Source of the DNA: Formicarius rufipectus
Taxonomy: Eukaryota; Chordata; Aves; Passeriformes; Formicariidae
Assembly (NCBI GenBank): GCA_013399695.1
Contig: VXAU01002498.1
Location: forward strand, 248,001 to 312,000
Length of the DNA stretch: 64,000 nucleotides
Reading direction: 5' to 3'
The notes under the pieces: model-generated
The model's input: only the letters and a program-made list of their open reading frames with translations
Told to the model about the DNA's origin: nothing
The model's database searches: none
Position numbers and translations under genes: made by a program
Shown: in pieces, positions 36,763 through 49,515 of the stretch
Numbering within the stretch: position 1 is the stretch's first letter
Layout of the letters: each line of letters begins with the position of its first letter

Positions 36763-39700
36763 TCTGTCCTCAGTTTCAAAGCTTGCCCTCCTTCAAATGA
36801 TACCTTGTGTTCCCTTCCTACTGAAATTATTTTAACATTCTTAGTGAAGTCAGAAGAAGCCAACTCAGCTCTGCCATGTTCCGAGGGGAAATCACACCCG
36901 GATAAGCTGCGTGTGACACGTGGGGTGGAATCAGCCCCATCTGTGCTGTGTGCAGTGCTCTCTGCTGCCTCAGTGCTGTTGTGCCAGACCGCAGGGCAGA
37001 GGGGTTGGATGGCACCTGGTTTAGTTTGAAATTCAGATTATGTATTTTGAACACAGACTATGTGTTTTGAAACCCAGATTATGTCTGTCCTTAACCCGTG
37101 CGCTGCAGGTGCACAGTCGTAATGTCCAAATGTGACCAGTCCCTCTCTGATTTTGAGCTGATGCCTCAGAATGATGAACAGACCTTCCAGCTAGTCTTTT
37201 ATTCAATAATCTAATCTAGAAGACAAGTTTAAGATACAAATGAAACATCTCGTGATTAACCTTTATTGTGTCACACTGCAAACATCTGGCTGTAGTTGCT
37301 CATTTCAGTTCTTGCAAAGAAAACTTAAGACTTCCAAATAGATTTTAAGCTATAAAAATGCTGATATCGTAACTAGAGATTTGCCATGGTGGGGGGAAGT
37401 AGGTGTTGTTTGTTTTTTTTTTCCTCTTAGATGGCTTTGTGATTTGTTTGGTTGGGATTTTTAATTGAAATGGAAATTTTGTTGTCAGAGAGCCTGAAGC
37501 ATGTGGATTCTCAAGTCTTATTCCTAACAGGAATATTCACAAAGGGAGGAATATTTTTGAATAGTGGGATTTTTCAAAAGTACCTGAAGGAAAATTTTAG
37601 AATATTAGCCTTGTAGATTTCCAGAAAACACCCTTTAAAAGCACACTGAAAATACCATTTTTGCATCTGCACTAAATTGCTAGCAAATCTGTGCTTTTAT
37701 TGATTATCTTTTAATGCAAAAATAGTCTTGAGACCAGCAAACAAAAATGAATGAAAGTAAACACTGTACCAAGTAATCTATAATCACTATGAAGTATTTA
37801 ACATGTGTGTGAATGTTTTTATTAAAATGATGAGTTCTTATTGGTCATCTTGATGTTGAAAGAGGCATTTGTGCATGATAAATATTGAAAACACTTGTAT
37901 GCTGGAAACATGAATGCAGATTTTTGCAATTGGATAAGCAGGTATGGAAACTTGCTGTTGTTAAGACCCTGCCAGAAAGCAGTGGGGCTCAGTCCAGGAA
38001 CATTAACATGCATGAAACAGATGAAAGAACCCAGACCCAGATTTTCAGCTATCTGGAGACCAGGGACAAAAGTCTCAGCATTACCTTAAACCTGAAGCAG
38101 TAACAAAAATAGAACAAATTGGTTGAGGAGACAAAGAGAGAAGAGAGACGTATGTCTGGCTAAGGGCCGGAGTGGAGGGAATTGCAGCGGGACCCATGAG
38201 AACACACTTAAAACAAGCTTGGGAAACTGGAACAGACATTATTTGGTCTCCAGCTGTACACACTACATGACTGAGCAATTAACTATCATTCACTGACTTC
38301 TGCAGATTTGAAGTAAAGCAGGATGTATTTTTATCTAAAAAGTGGCAAGGGTTGACAATAGCACAGACTGGCTCTGTGTGTGTGTAAGCATATTTTATGG
38401 AAATCGGGTTTTCAGGAAATGGAAGCAACTGTCTTAGCTTAGAGTAGTTGAGCTGATAGCACACCTAGGTATTTTCTCCTCACATTGTAGTGCAAAATTA
38501 AGGCTTAATTAAAAAGGCTATGACCAGTCTAGCAGCAATATTTTGGTCCTGTTGTAGCAAAATATTCTCTGATAAGTCAGTCTTGGCTTGTCTTCATCTT
38601 TACCTATAAGATCATTGCCTTGTTTAGAAGTTCAGCTTCTGTAAAGTCTCAGATGCTGTTAATGACCTTAGTCCCAAATTCGTGTCTGTACTGGAAGTCA
38701 AACTTTGATCTCTAAAAATGTAAGTGGTAAAATCTGGGGATTTATTCAGCCTAACCCTACTGAAAACTGTCAAGTCTCTTCAGGGCTGTGTGACCACAGT
38801 CAGACAACTGTGCAGCAAGATAATCAACAAAAGACTATGAATACTAAATAAACCAAAGATGTTCCAGAGTTACAGTAATGTTTTATACTTATAATTTGTA
38901 CTTCCATGTTATTTGGCTCAGAAAGCCATAGAGTTATATTAAATGATAGGAGTTTTGTCCTTTGGAAGGATTTTGGAAGGAAATTCTTCAATTATTAAAA
39001 TCAGCTCAAAAGATTTAGTCCAAGATTTATTTAGTAATTAAATGTGGCAACTTGGATTCAAATTTCAAATCTCATCTGTAGGGCATTTTCATAACACACA
39101 ATAAAAAGTTCTTGAAAATTTGTAGCTAAAGATGTTATTTTTGCCCTCTGTATAATATTTGACTACCCTACTCCCCTCCACTCAAGTTGCTTTTGTTTAT
39201 GGTATTGCCTCTGAATGGCAGGGACCTATTTGGGTGCAATTCTCTTGTGCACATACAGAAAGCATATAGAAAAATATGAAGAATCTGTCGTTTGTATTTG
39301 CCCTACCTCAGGAAAGATACTGTTCTCTTGTGTGTCTTACCCTGTGCATCGCTGTTCGTACCACCATTTGTTTATGCTGCAAATAACTTCTGATATCAGG
39401 GTCTACGAAGTCCAGTTCAAATCCTTCTGGCTCAGGTCTAATGAAAAGTCATCATCAGACCTTAAAATGTGTCCTCAGCTTTTGGCTTGGAGACAGTGGG
39501 GGACTGGTGGGGAATGGAAGAGAACCAAACACAATCCTCATCTGTCACACAAGAAGAGTGAGCGTGACTGAGGTACCCCGAGTTAAATGGCTTTGTGGGT
39601 TGTTGGGTGAGGTGGTTGTTCCCGAAGGGCTTGGAGGGGAGCAATCCCATTGTCTCCAAGGCTCTGTCACTTCCAAAAATCCCTCGAGGGACTGTTTGGG

Positions 39701-42700
39701 GATTTTCCATAGCCCAGGAAAGGGAGAGGGGCAGGGCAGCAGTTTGTTGGTGTGAGCTCTTGAGGCTGACTCTCACCTTGAGATCTTTGGTAATAATGCA
39801 TCAGTTTTATTTAAAAAAATAATTTAAATCCAAAAGCTCTTGTCTCCTCCCCAGAGACTGGGTTTCCTTCTACAGTAGACATGTTTTTCCTTGACTGATA
39901 AAACTGTTGAAACCTTTTCAAGGTATGGAACTGGCACTTGGGCCAAGAGAGGAGTGGTAACTGATGCAGGCACTCCTCTTATAGGCTGAAGTTCTGAGCT
40001 GGCCCTGCCAGCAGGGATTCCAGCTGGCTGTGCAAACACTTGACACCTTAATTTCTGTGCGTGTTTTCTGCTTTTGAAAGAGATTAATCCTGTGTGGGAA
40101 GAGGGACATGGGTTACCTTACTTCTTGCTGTAAAATTTAAGATCTTTTCAGAGAGCTGTCGTAGACCTCACAAAAGATATTTTATTGAGAAGAATTAAAT
40201 ATAAAACATCTCTAAGGAAATAAGCAATGTTTTTGTTGTCAAAATTAGTTTTATTCATTTAATATTCAATATTTACAACAATGATTCAAAATAGCTGAGC
40301 TGATTTGGGACCCTGAGATTTGAGCCTTTTTAAATGTTCATCTGTCAGACTGTTGTATTATCCTGAGACTTATTTCCAGAGCAATGTGCTGGAATGCTTT
40401 ATTTGCAGTGGCTGGATGTGTGCTCTATATATTAATTTTAAGAGCACTCCATTAGCCTAAGCGTAGACGCCGCACTGCACTTACCTCCTTTGCAAATGCA
40501 GCTGTAAGAGCTGAGCATTCTCTGATGTGCTCTTTCTTGCTTGGAATAAAATACATGCCAAGTCACTTGGAGGTCAGTGAGTGCTAGCAGCAGACCTATG
40601 TATAGAGCTTGATGACAAATTAAGTATCATCTTTAATTTGAACTGCCTCAAAGTTTGTGCGCAAATGCATATAGAGGACACACATAATGCCATTAAATGT
40701 CAGTCACTTTTGTGGTTACCTGAGCTACCAAAGAGCAAGAAAACTTTCTCCAGGGAAAAGAAACCCCTGGGGCAGTATTGTGATGGAAAGGTGTGATTGA
40801 GCATCTGTGTGCTGCTGTGCCCTGCTGGGCTGGAAGGCGCTCTGTGCAGGGGCTGTGCCGGTACCTGGCGATGGCAGCACCGGCGGCTGCTCTTGCTCGG
40901 GGTGTTCACTTTGCTTCAGTGCTCCTGTTAATTGTTACTCGAAGTAATCTGACATAGATTCTTCTGCCTTTGCACACCTTGACAAGAATTTTGCTTCTGA
41001 AATTGTGATGTGCTAACGAAGCAGAGGACTGTACGAGTAGATTGGAAGGCACGTAATGCCTTAATGTGGGGGAAAGTGGATTCGGTGTCATTTTAGAGTC
41101 TCTGCACAGACAGGTGTGTTTCTAAAGGATGCCATCATGCAGAAGGGATGATACAGGCTGAAGCTGTTTTTAATAATCAGTACATGTTCCTTTCTAATGT
41201 TGCTCTACACACGTTAGGGAGCAGTGCCATACTCAGCCTCCCAGAGAAACTTTGATGGTGCCCTCCCTGGCAGCTTGGGCAGTGATTCTAAAACTGAAGT
41301 AAAAACATTTTAGATTGCACTCTGTGAATTCTAGGCCTTAACCCTGAGTTCGGTGAAACAACTTCTTGCAAACACTTAAACGTAGAGGAAATTTTAAGCT
41401 GAAGTGTCAGTTCACGCTAGTTTTACAAGACTTTAGTTTTATTGACTTTCATAATATTTGCTGGAGGTATATAGTGTTTCTGGACCTAGAATGTGATGCT
41501 GTTTCATACAAGCTGGAGTTGAGAAACTGAATTGAGAAACTCCTTCAGTTTCCCCTGTGGTTTTGTTCTGGAATTCTGGTTGTCTGACAGTTTATCTCAG
41601 GATGAAAAAGATAAAAAAGGTCTGAACACTCATCTCTCTTAATGCTAAGTCTGTGTTTGTTCAGTTTGTTTCTTGAGAAACCCAAGAGCTCATTTGCATG
41701 GGATGAATTAGGAGGAAATTGAAGTGCTGGAATTATATAAACTAGTGGAAACGTGATGATACAAAGTGTGCTGTTTGGAGACTCTGAGCAAGCATGGTGT
41801 GATGGCACAAGAAATTTGGAGTCCAAACGGACACAATCCAGGGGACCGTCACAAAAATTATCACTAGTCTGGAGAAATAAGTAGTGAGAGTCACAGTTCT
41901 GTCCCCACACTTTTTGTAGCTTCATGAATTTTTAGGAATATACCACAGTGATTGCACAGAGAAGGGGTAAACTTCTGCCTCCCTTCTTTAGACATGGGAG
42001 ATAATGTAGACTTAAGTGCAGTGTGCTGGGAAAGATGCCCTGAGATGGAGTGGAGCCCTTGCATGTCTGGAAGGTGGTGTCAGGGGTGCAGCAGACCTGG
42101 TGCTGCTGTGCCAGTCACTGCCTCCTGGACCCCCACATTCAAAACAGATGGATGAGAACTGTAAGGGGGTGGGAAAGGGCTGCTGGGGTGATGAATGTGG
42201 TGGTAGAACCTGGAGAGTGCATGGCTTGTGATGGCAGGATGGGCACCACAGCTGTGACGTCCAGGGCATGCCTCCTGCCTGTGTATTCCTCAGGAGCAAA
42301 GGCACTTGTGGGAAAAATCCCCAAAGAGCCCTTGTTCAACCATCTAGGGCTTTGGGTTCTTGTGGCAAACAGAAAAAGATGCAAAGCTGAGGTTTCAATT
42401 TAAGATCATTACTTGGCCTCACTCTCTAAATAATACTGCAGTTCTTAAAACAAACCAAAACATACAACAGGTCCTCAGTTTTCAACCCAATCTTTTGTTT
42501 GTTCAGGTGACCTTGTTTCTTTTAAGTACCTGAAATGAGGAACTTTAAAATCTGAATAAAAACATTGCTGTGTAGGTAATGGTACAATGTGGAAGTTTCT
42601 CCCTTGTGCCCTTAATTGGAGTCAACTTTTAAAGCCCCAGCCTAGTCCTTGTTTTCCACAATGCAGTTCACCTTACAGGATAATTGGTTTTGTTATTTTT

Positions 42701-43521
42701 TTAATGGATTTTTTTGCTTTTTTCTTGCATATTTCTCACAGGCAGTAAATTGATGTTATTCCCTCATATACTGAATTCAGAAAAGAGCCTGGTGGCTAGA
42801 AAGCCTCATCAATTGAAATATGTGAGAATCCTCTAACCTGTGAAAGACAGTGACAGCAAGAAAAGGTGATATTTACATCAGAAACAGTAGCACAGAGGTG
42901 TTTTATTGTGTACTGGCTTCTGTTCTTGTCCATCTGTGTCTGTGTTGTAAAATCATGTAAGAATTCATCATCTTACTTTCTGTCAGTTTGATTTGTTCCT
43001 TTTTGACCTGAGTTGTGTGGTTGGAATTGGAGTACTTGAATTACAGCCTTAAAGACTGCAGGCTCAATAATAGTAATTTTCTGAAGTGCTTTAGAAAAAT
43101 GTTCCAAATTGTTCATACAACTTAATTGTTGTAAACTTGTGTAGTTCAAAGTGATTGTTTGTTTTCTCTGAAGAAAGTTCAAAATGTGGTGTGGGGTTTA
43201 CCTTTGACCATGGAAACAAACCCAGTGCTAGCATATTCCTTTATTAATTGTAGTTCTGCTTTGTAAAATGCTTTGCACAGTAGATTTTTTATTTATATTT
43301 ATTATAAATCAAGAATTTGAGGAAGCATTGGCCCATTCTTCTACCAAGAGAGATAAAGCTAAAAATAAAATACACAAGATAAAAAAAAACCACTGGGAAA
43401 AAAGTCAGAAAGGTGCTTAGTTACTACAGCCCATTAACAACTTAGATTTTTAATTGGAACTATCAAACATCATCTTAGCAGTGACAATGTGTTGGGGTTT
43501 TATTTTACTTTGGTTTTTGTT
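36763..43521. other. Non-coding unique sequence
   Basis: No gene recognised. It includes the minisatellite at 37026-37086 and GC-richer patches at 36840-37020, 39480-39780, 40790-40910 (about six CpGs within 80 bp) and 41990-42370. Near 40395-40510 there is mixed sequence with an octamer-like tttgcaaat word. Frames reach 126 codons (41545-41925, minus) without a recognisable domain. A B-box-like agttcaaatcc at 39414-39424 has no partner A box or cloverleaf. Confidence 0.7.
37026..37086. repeat. Minisatellite, three ~20-bp units
   Basis: The three units are 37026-37046 (21 bp), 37047-37066 (20 bp) and 37067-37086 (20 bp). All share the pattern 'ttgaa...cagA(t/c)tatgt', and units 1 and 3 are the closest pair. 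It lies about 265 bp downstream of the CR1 fragment, but I see no link between them. Confidence 0.88.
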
Positions 43522-43551
43522 GGGGGGAGGGGATGGGGCAGGGAGGGAGGG
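43522..43551 (+). other. G-quadruplex motif, six G-runs
   Basis: The runs are G6, G4, G4, G3, G3 and G3, separated by loops of only 1-2 bases (A, AT, CA, A, A). This far exceeds the minimal four-run G3+ rule, and the short loops favour a stable parallel quadruplex. It sits in AT-rich surroundings right after a T-rich stretch. Folding and function are inferred from sequence alone. Confidence 0.75.
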
Positions 43552-45271
43552 AACAACTAAACCAATAATTTTATCCCAACAATTTTGCCCCAAAGGTATT
43601 TCAGGTGGGTAAGATGTAGCAATTGATTAGATGTGAACTTCTGGAGGAATAAATAAAAACCAAACAAGCTTTCTGTAATAGGTAGTTAGGTCGTTTATGT
43701 GTGTGTATTGATTAGTATGAAGATATTCATATGTATGCAGAAGTTATTTTGTTTACTATCTTTGTCAAGTGAATGTGGTTCGGCTGTTCAATAATTCAGT
43801 AAACCAATGACGCAAGTTGATGGGAAATGTATGAGGTTGCATTAGACCATTTATCATCAGGAGAGAAAAGAATAAGCATTCAGTGAATAAATAGCAACAA
43901 ATTCATGACAGCATCCAGACAGCTGCTGTTGTGCTTCTGGTCTTCTCCAGATGTGAGAGAGGACTGTGAGCAGCATTCTCCTCATTCATAATCATTCATG
44001 TAAGTACAAATTAGTTACAATAACTATCAGCTGTAAAACCTACTCTAATTATTGCCAAAAATGGAACAAATGTTTCAGAAAGCAAAGCTCTGAGCTGGAA
44101 CCAAATCTAGCCCGAATTTCTTTTGTCAGATTTTGATCTTGCTTACACCAGTAAGAGCAAATCCTGCAAAGCTGATAAAGTTAGTAATTCCTGACTAATA
44201 TCAGGAATTAGTCACGCAGATGTAGCTGATAAATTATTATTATATTCCTAATTTTAAGCCAGCCATTGATACAGAAACAGTTGAGTTTTGCTAGAGAGCA
44301 TTTAGACAAGTGATTCTTAAGCAGAAAGTAGAACATTGAAAGAACTCTCCATGGAAGTCACAGCTTCCCCACATTTTGGAAGCTGTAATTGAATATTTCC
44401 ATTGTCTACTGGCAATTATTGTCACTATTTCCGTGACTGTTGGCAACTGACTGGGTTAGTTCTTATTTCTAAGTCTTTTGAACTTTGCTGTTTGTAGCAT
44501 CAGAGGAAGGGGAGATAACTTTGAGTGGGACTCACTAGACTGAGTAGTGGTAGGTTTGATTCTTGGAAGTTTGAGTGTCAAGATGTGCTACTGAAGGCCA
44601 AGACTACACGGCTGGGAAAGCAGGGGTGCAAAATATTGTGTGGAAATAGAAAAGCAAATCTCATAAAAGTCTTGGGTAAAACCCATTTGTGCATAATATA
44701 GAGAGCCCAGGCTGAAATGCACTGTGCAGCACTGTTCCTGTCTGCCAGCTCATTTTGTATTTCTCTCCAAGACTTTGTCTTTGAATTACTATTACAGATG
44801 TAAGGTTAGGTTCTTCTTTTGTTCATTTTATTCTTATGGGTTCTTCAATAGCAGAGACCCATTCCAAAATTAAATGTGTAGGATTGGTGCTTAAGGTATT
44901 TCAGCTTTTGTTTTTTCATGCTTTCCTGTTTTTCTCTTTTGGTGCCTTACAGGCATCCTTTAAAAAGCCTGCTGAAGTCTCCATGAGCAACTGGGTTATT
45001 GCACTGAAGATAATTTCTTGTAAGGTTTAATTGCTGCAGAATCTTGGGCAGATTTCCTGATTAAACTCTCCTCATATTTTATGTTTGAGCTTCCTGCATC
45101 AGATGTCTGCTTTGTCAGGTCTGAGTAGGCTGATCTAAACTTCTCTGGCAACAGGAAAACGATCAGAGAAATGCAGCTTAAAACAGAAATCTGGAACAAA
45201 TTGCACCTACAAGCTTGGGTTCAGCTGAGGGCTGAATTGCTTCTTGGCATAATTTCCCAGAAATCCTGTTA
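43552..45271. other. Non-coding unique sequence with an old repeat relic
   Basis: No gene recognised. Apart from the relic at 44127-44215 it holds a mixed-composition stretch at 43795-43920 (caccaat-like and TAA-rich words) that could be conserved. An acceptor-like pyrimidine tract ends at about 44795 with no usable frame behind it. Confidence 0.65.
44127..44215. mobile_element. Probable old amniote palindromic (MITE-like) repeat relic
   Basis: The words 'cagattttgatcttgcttac' and 'accagta' (44127-44153), then 'aaatcctgcaaag' (44159-44171), resemble arms of an ancient sauropsid palindromic repeat. A perfect 10-bp inverted repeat follows: taattcctga (44185-44194) and tcaggaatta (44201-44210) around six bases, as expected for the centre of such an element. 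The outer right arm is not recognisable. I cannot give a family name. Confidence 0.45.
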
Positions 45272-45420
45272 CTCAAGGTTGGAAGAGGCCTCAAGTGCTT
45301 ATCTTCCCTGAAGTTAGGAGCCATAACCTGGTGTCATCTTTAATAGGTCCTTACTTAATGTCTTCTTAAAACCTTCTTACTCTGGTGCTTCCCGCCCATC
45401 TATTCACTGCCCCTGGAGCT
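45272..45420 (-). mobile_element. Possible CR1/L3-type relic
   Basis: 'Aaggttggaagaggcctcaa' followed by 'gtgcttatctt' resembles the antisense CR1 3' end ('ggttggaagggacct...gatcatct'). About 90 bp later 'cttcttaaaaccttc' and 'tctggtgcttcc' resemble the next conserved CR1 block at suitable spacing. The match is diverged; chance similarity cannot be excluded. Confidence 0.38.
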
Positions 45421-45429
45421 CCCTTATGC

Positions 45430-45665
45430 AAGCTGTGAGCTGGCTTTGCTCTGCTTTCATTTCCTTCTCCCAAATATGGTCTTGGAACACAGTCCTCTTC
45501 CCTTCTTTTCTGTTGCAGTCCTCTGTGTGCAGTCCTCATCTTTCCTGCTCTTCTCTGTTCAGCTCTTTTGCTTTTCCCTTCATTTGTATTTTCAGCCTCC
45601 TCATTTTATTACTTTCTTCTGGATTTTTTTCTAGTTGGTTCCTGTTCTTTTATTCTTTTTCCAGA
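45430..45665 (+). repeat. Pyrimidine-rich tract
   Basis: About 235 bp dominated by C and T, with several acceptor-like 'tgcag' and 'ttcag' endings (for example near 45514, 45575 and 45596). It follows the CR1-like relic and leads into the T/G tract at 45687. The 62- and 81-codon frames are composition artefacts rich in leucine, serine and phenylalanine. Confidence 0.7.
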
Positions 45666-45686
45666 AACTGAACTTTGAGCTGTCTC

Positions 45687-45765
45687 CTTTTGGTTTGGTT
45701 TTTCTTTGTTTGGGTTTTGTTTGTTTGTTGGTTGGTTCTGCTTGCTTGTTTGGTTGGTTATTTTA
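45687..45765 (+). repeat. TTTG/TTGG simple-repeat-like tract
   Basis: Imperfect repetition of ttgg, tttg and cttg words over about 75 bp. A second G/T-rich stretch occurs at about 45901-45985. Both are in the same sense as the tracts at 15459, 21174 and 31911. Confidence 0.82.
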
Positions 45766-47099
45766 GGATCACTGTTAGAGGTAGTGGGAAAACAGTGACT
45801 CTAGGACAGGCATGTTTCTGACCCTATTACTTACTCAGGTTGTGAAAGTTCTTGTTGTGAGTGTGAAGGGATTAATTTGTTACCAATTTGAAATTCCTCA
45901 GGTTTGGTTTTGTATTGTTGGTTGGGGTTTTTTTGTTGTTTGGAGGGTTTTTTAGGGGGAGGAGGTTTCTTGTTTGTTTCTTTTTATTAATATAATTGCA
46001 TATACACATGTGTCAACGGCAAAACTGTGCAAAACTAAGAGAGAAAATATGGTGGTTTTTTTGGCTAACAAGATAACCCTTTTACAAATTAGTTATCTTT
46101 CAAACCACACTGCAAGATTTTCTGATAAAAATTCCACCGAGAAAAAACTCCATGATGTGAAAGTCCAATTATTTTGAAGCTGTAACTAAAAATTGCAGCA
46201 TAGCACTTCTGTTACAATGCCAAAAACCTAATAGAGATACAAAATAAAACAGTGGAGAAACTTTTCAGATATTCACTCATAGGTCTAATGAGCTCAGAAT
46301 ATAGTGCACAGGCAAAGCCAAATTCTGTTTTCAGTGCAGGCTGCAGCTGAAATTTATGGGTGCATTATGCAGAACTTAGTGATAGAATTGTAGGAAATTA
46401 CCTCTTTCTGTTAACATTGCATTTACTCAGTGCTGTTAAATTGGTGCCTTGCCTTTTGAGTAATGTTCACTAGAACTGTAGCTGTCTTTGCTTCCTCTTG
46501 GAGAGGCTCTCTGGGAAGAAACTAACTGTAAATTAGTTGGATTACAAAGAAATATGTTGACTGATGTCTTTCATGTGCACCGATACTTTCTGGAAGCCAA
46601 AAGTGTACAAACGTTCCTTGAAATGATACACAGCAGGGACAGTCTTTTGGCAGTGATACAGTGAGATATTAAAAGGAATTATTGTACCTGAGGTGTGGGA
46701 ATTTATGGCATCTCTTTGTACAGGCAATCTAAATGTTAATTGGTAACTATAACAGTTTCCATTTTTAATATCTTCAAGCTTAGCATTAGCTATTTTGTCT
46801 TTCCTTGCTTTGCAGTTTTAGTTGCTTTGGCTTATGATGAAATGTCTTGGATGTGAAGTTCCATACTACCTTGGTCTCTTAAACCACAAAAGCAATAAAC
46901 TTGTCAAACTATCCACTGAACTCAGTGCAAACACACAGCATAACATTATCATTTGTAATACCTGAAAATAGCCATTTGCCCAAAGCTCCTAGGGGTACTT
47001 GCTAATTTTAAGACCCAAACCAAATGGCACAAGTCTGGAGCCTTTTGGATTTTTTTCCCTTCACATCTTGCTCTTTTAATTGCTCTTTGTTTCTTCCAG

Positions 47100-47336
47100 G
47101 TTTCCTCTAAAGGACATGGTTGGCAGCCCTGAAAGTGTGATGCAGCCTCTGAGCCTCTAGTGTTTGAGAGGCAGTGCCTGCCCCCAGACCAGCAGTCAGA
47201 GCTGTTGTGTGTGACACTGCAGACGAGTTACAGAGACAGCCCCAGAGGCCTCAGGGTGCTGCAGGCTGGTGTTTCAGGGGAAGAGGGGAGGATCAAAGAA
47301 CTATGGTGAAGAGCAGGGCAAGGATATTAATTGAGA
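47100..47336 (+). other. Candidate non-coding exon (unproven)
   Basis: A long pyrimidine tract (about 47047-47096) ends in a strong acceptor, tttcttccag|G. A strong donor follows 237 nt later, gaga|GTGAGT at 47337. The interval is richer in GC than its flanks. All three frames close early (longest about 19 codons from the acceptor), so it would be an untranslated or lncRNA exon if real. Splice-like pairs of this quality occur by chance in 64 kb, and there is no transcript evidence. Confidence 0.15.
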
Positions 47337-49515
47337 GTGAGTCAGTCAGTGATGAAGAAAATGTTCTAAGGGCCTCTTTTCTTTTTTATCCAAATCTCGC
47401 ATTAAATATCATGTCTGACTGTGTTTCTCGGGGAACAGGATGCTGCAGTGTTTGAGATATGAAATGAGAGCATCATAAGCATTTTGTTAGCAGAAAAAGA
47501 AGAGAGAGACTCTCTCAAGGGTGGTGTTATAGAAGTTGGACATAGTGGAGATGTCAGAGGTGTGGAAAGTTGCTTGTGTCAGAGGCTGGAATGTCAGATC
47601 ATCTTGGGAAGCCAGAGAAGAATTTGGTGAATGGGTAAGATAGTAGAGATCAATAGCCATGTTTAGGCTCAATAATAGCTTATACTGAATGCAAAGGAAG
47701 ATGTACTGCTTAAACTTCGGATGAGAAGGGTGTGAGATTGGGAGAAAGGTGTAGAAGCAGTGTAGAAATCAGTTCTCAGAAGTTCCTTTATGAAAGAATT
47801 GGCGGTAAGGTCAAAAAGTTCCTGAAATATAAATGAAGGATTCACCTCCTTTATCCCCATTCTCTCAGTGATAGGGGAATCCTTCATTAATTGCAGAACT
47901 GTTACTGGCCCCTGAATGTCATTCCAGAGTTGATGACCAGTGGCACAGCAGTGACCAGTGAACTGACAGACCCGCTCTGCCTTTGCTGATCTCTTTTTGG
48001 TTTTGGGATGTTCTTTTGTTGACAGTATTTGAATGTTTCACTGTTAGAGCAAACTGCAACTGGCTGTCACTCCACAGGCTTCAGCCCCACTCTATCTCCC
48101 AGGGATGCTCTCACACAAATGGTGCTGTGCACAGGCAGCAGTTGCTGTCCTCAGGACTGGGTCCAGGTGTGTGCTGTGCCAGCAGCGTGGCTATCTCCAT
48201 GCCTGGAAATAATCTGATTTCACTGGCAGAGTTGTCAGCAGCTGGAGCGGAGTCTAAACACACTGCATCTCCTGACTCGAGGTGCTGCTGCCTGGTGCTA
48301 AAGCATCACCAAGTGACTTATTGCCTGTGTAGCTCCCAGGCAGGAGCAAAGTGCCAAACTACTTTTCACAGAGGTTTTCCTTTGTGGAACCCCTCTATCT
48401 TTTCTGCTTTCTGTAAGAGGAAGAAGCTGATTCTGCCTGTGTGCAAATCCCTTTAGATTTTCTTTGCCCTGTCTTTCAGTGTCTCCTGTCAGCCTGTGAG
48501 CTGCCCAGTCTCCTTGTCCCCCATAAACTGCAGTAAAATAGCTTAGGAAGGGCTAGAAAGGGCAAGAGATGAACTGAAAAAAACCCCAGTGGAATCTAAA
48601 ATTAATTGAATTTGTGCATTTCTTATTAAAATAGCATGTCTGATAACAAAACCCATATGTCTTAGCATTGATTTATGTTTCTGATGTGCTAGAAGTATAA
48701 TGTTGATTGATTTGAAGATTTTTGACCGAGGAGAAGCAGCAGCAGGAAAATGTTAGAGTGTGTTTATGTTTTGCAGCCTGTTTTCCTTTTCATTTGAAGT
48801 TACCCATCCTGACTTTTTTTTTTTTTTTCGTTTTTAGAAAAGAGAAAAAGGCAGACCTGGGGACAATTTATTACCTCGGTTCTGTCCTTTTTAAAAATAT
48901 AAGTCATTTATCTCAAGTAACAAAACCACAGGAAAACTTCATCAGTGTGCCAAACTTCCATGATTCCTGATTTTTAACAGTTCACTGACAACTTATAGGC
49001 ATATCCCCTAGTAGTACTGAAATTGGTTTTTTTCCCCCCTTCTGTATCAGTTTTAGTCCTGCAAGGTCTGTGTGAACAAGGTGTGTGGCTGGACACAGTC
49101 TGAGGATAACTGTGCTTCCTTTAGTAGCTATTTCAGCAACCTCTTCTGTATATGGGATGTCTAAACAGACAGAGAAGGCAGGTGGCTCATCAGAATTAAT
49201 AACTTGAGGACTCAGATCTGTCATGTTTAAGATCCTGTTACTGAAACCAGAAGAAACATAAACCAGAGCCTGAAGTGGTATTATTTGTGTCAAATTTCTT
49301 CCTGAATCTGAACTCAGAACCAAAGCTGTTTCAGTGTCTCTCTGCTTCCAAGGGGTACCACATCATCTTGTTTGGTTTGTCAGTTACTAGAACCCTTGAA
49401 ACCTGTCACGAGCAATTTATGTGTACCTTTTCCCAGTTTATATTTTGTGAAAACCAGACTGAGAGTTTCCAGAACTAAGTTAGTGGAAGACTTTGCCTGA
49501 CTTGAAGCAAAGAGA

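Noticed and set aside
39414..39424. tRNA B-box-like agttcaaatcc
   Set aside because: No A box at suitable spacing upstream and no cloverleaf can be drawn.
47983..48456. 157-codon plus-strand frame
   Set aside because: Begins in ordinary sequence, overlaps another frame at 48029-48217 and matches no family I know.
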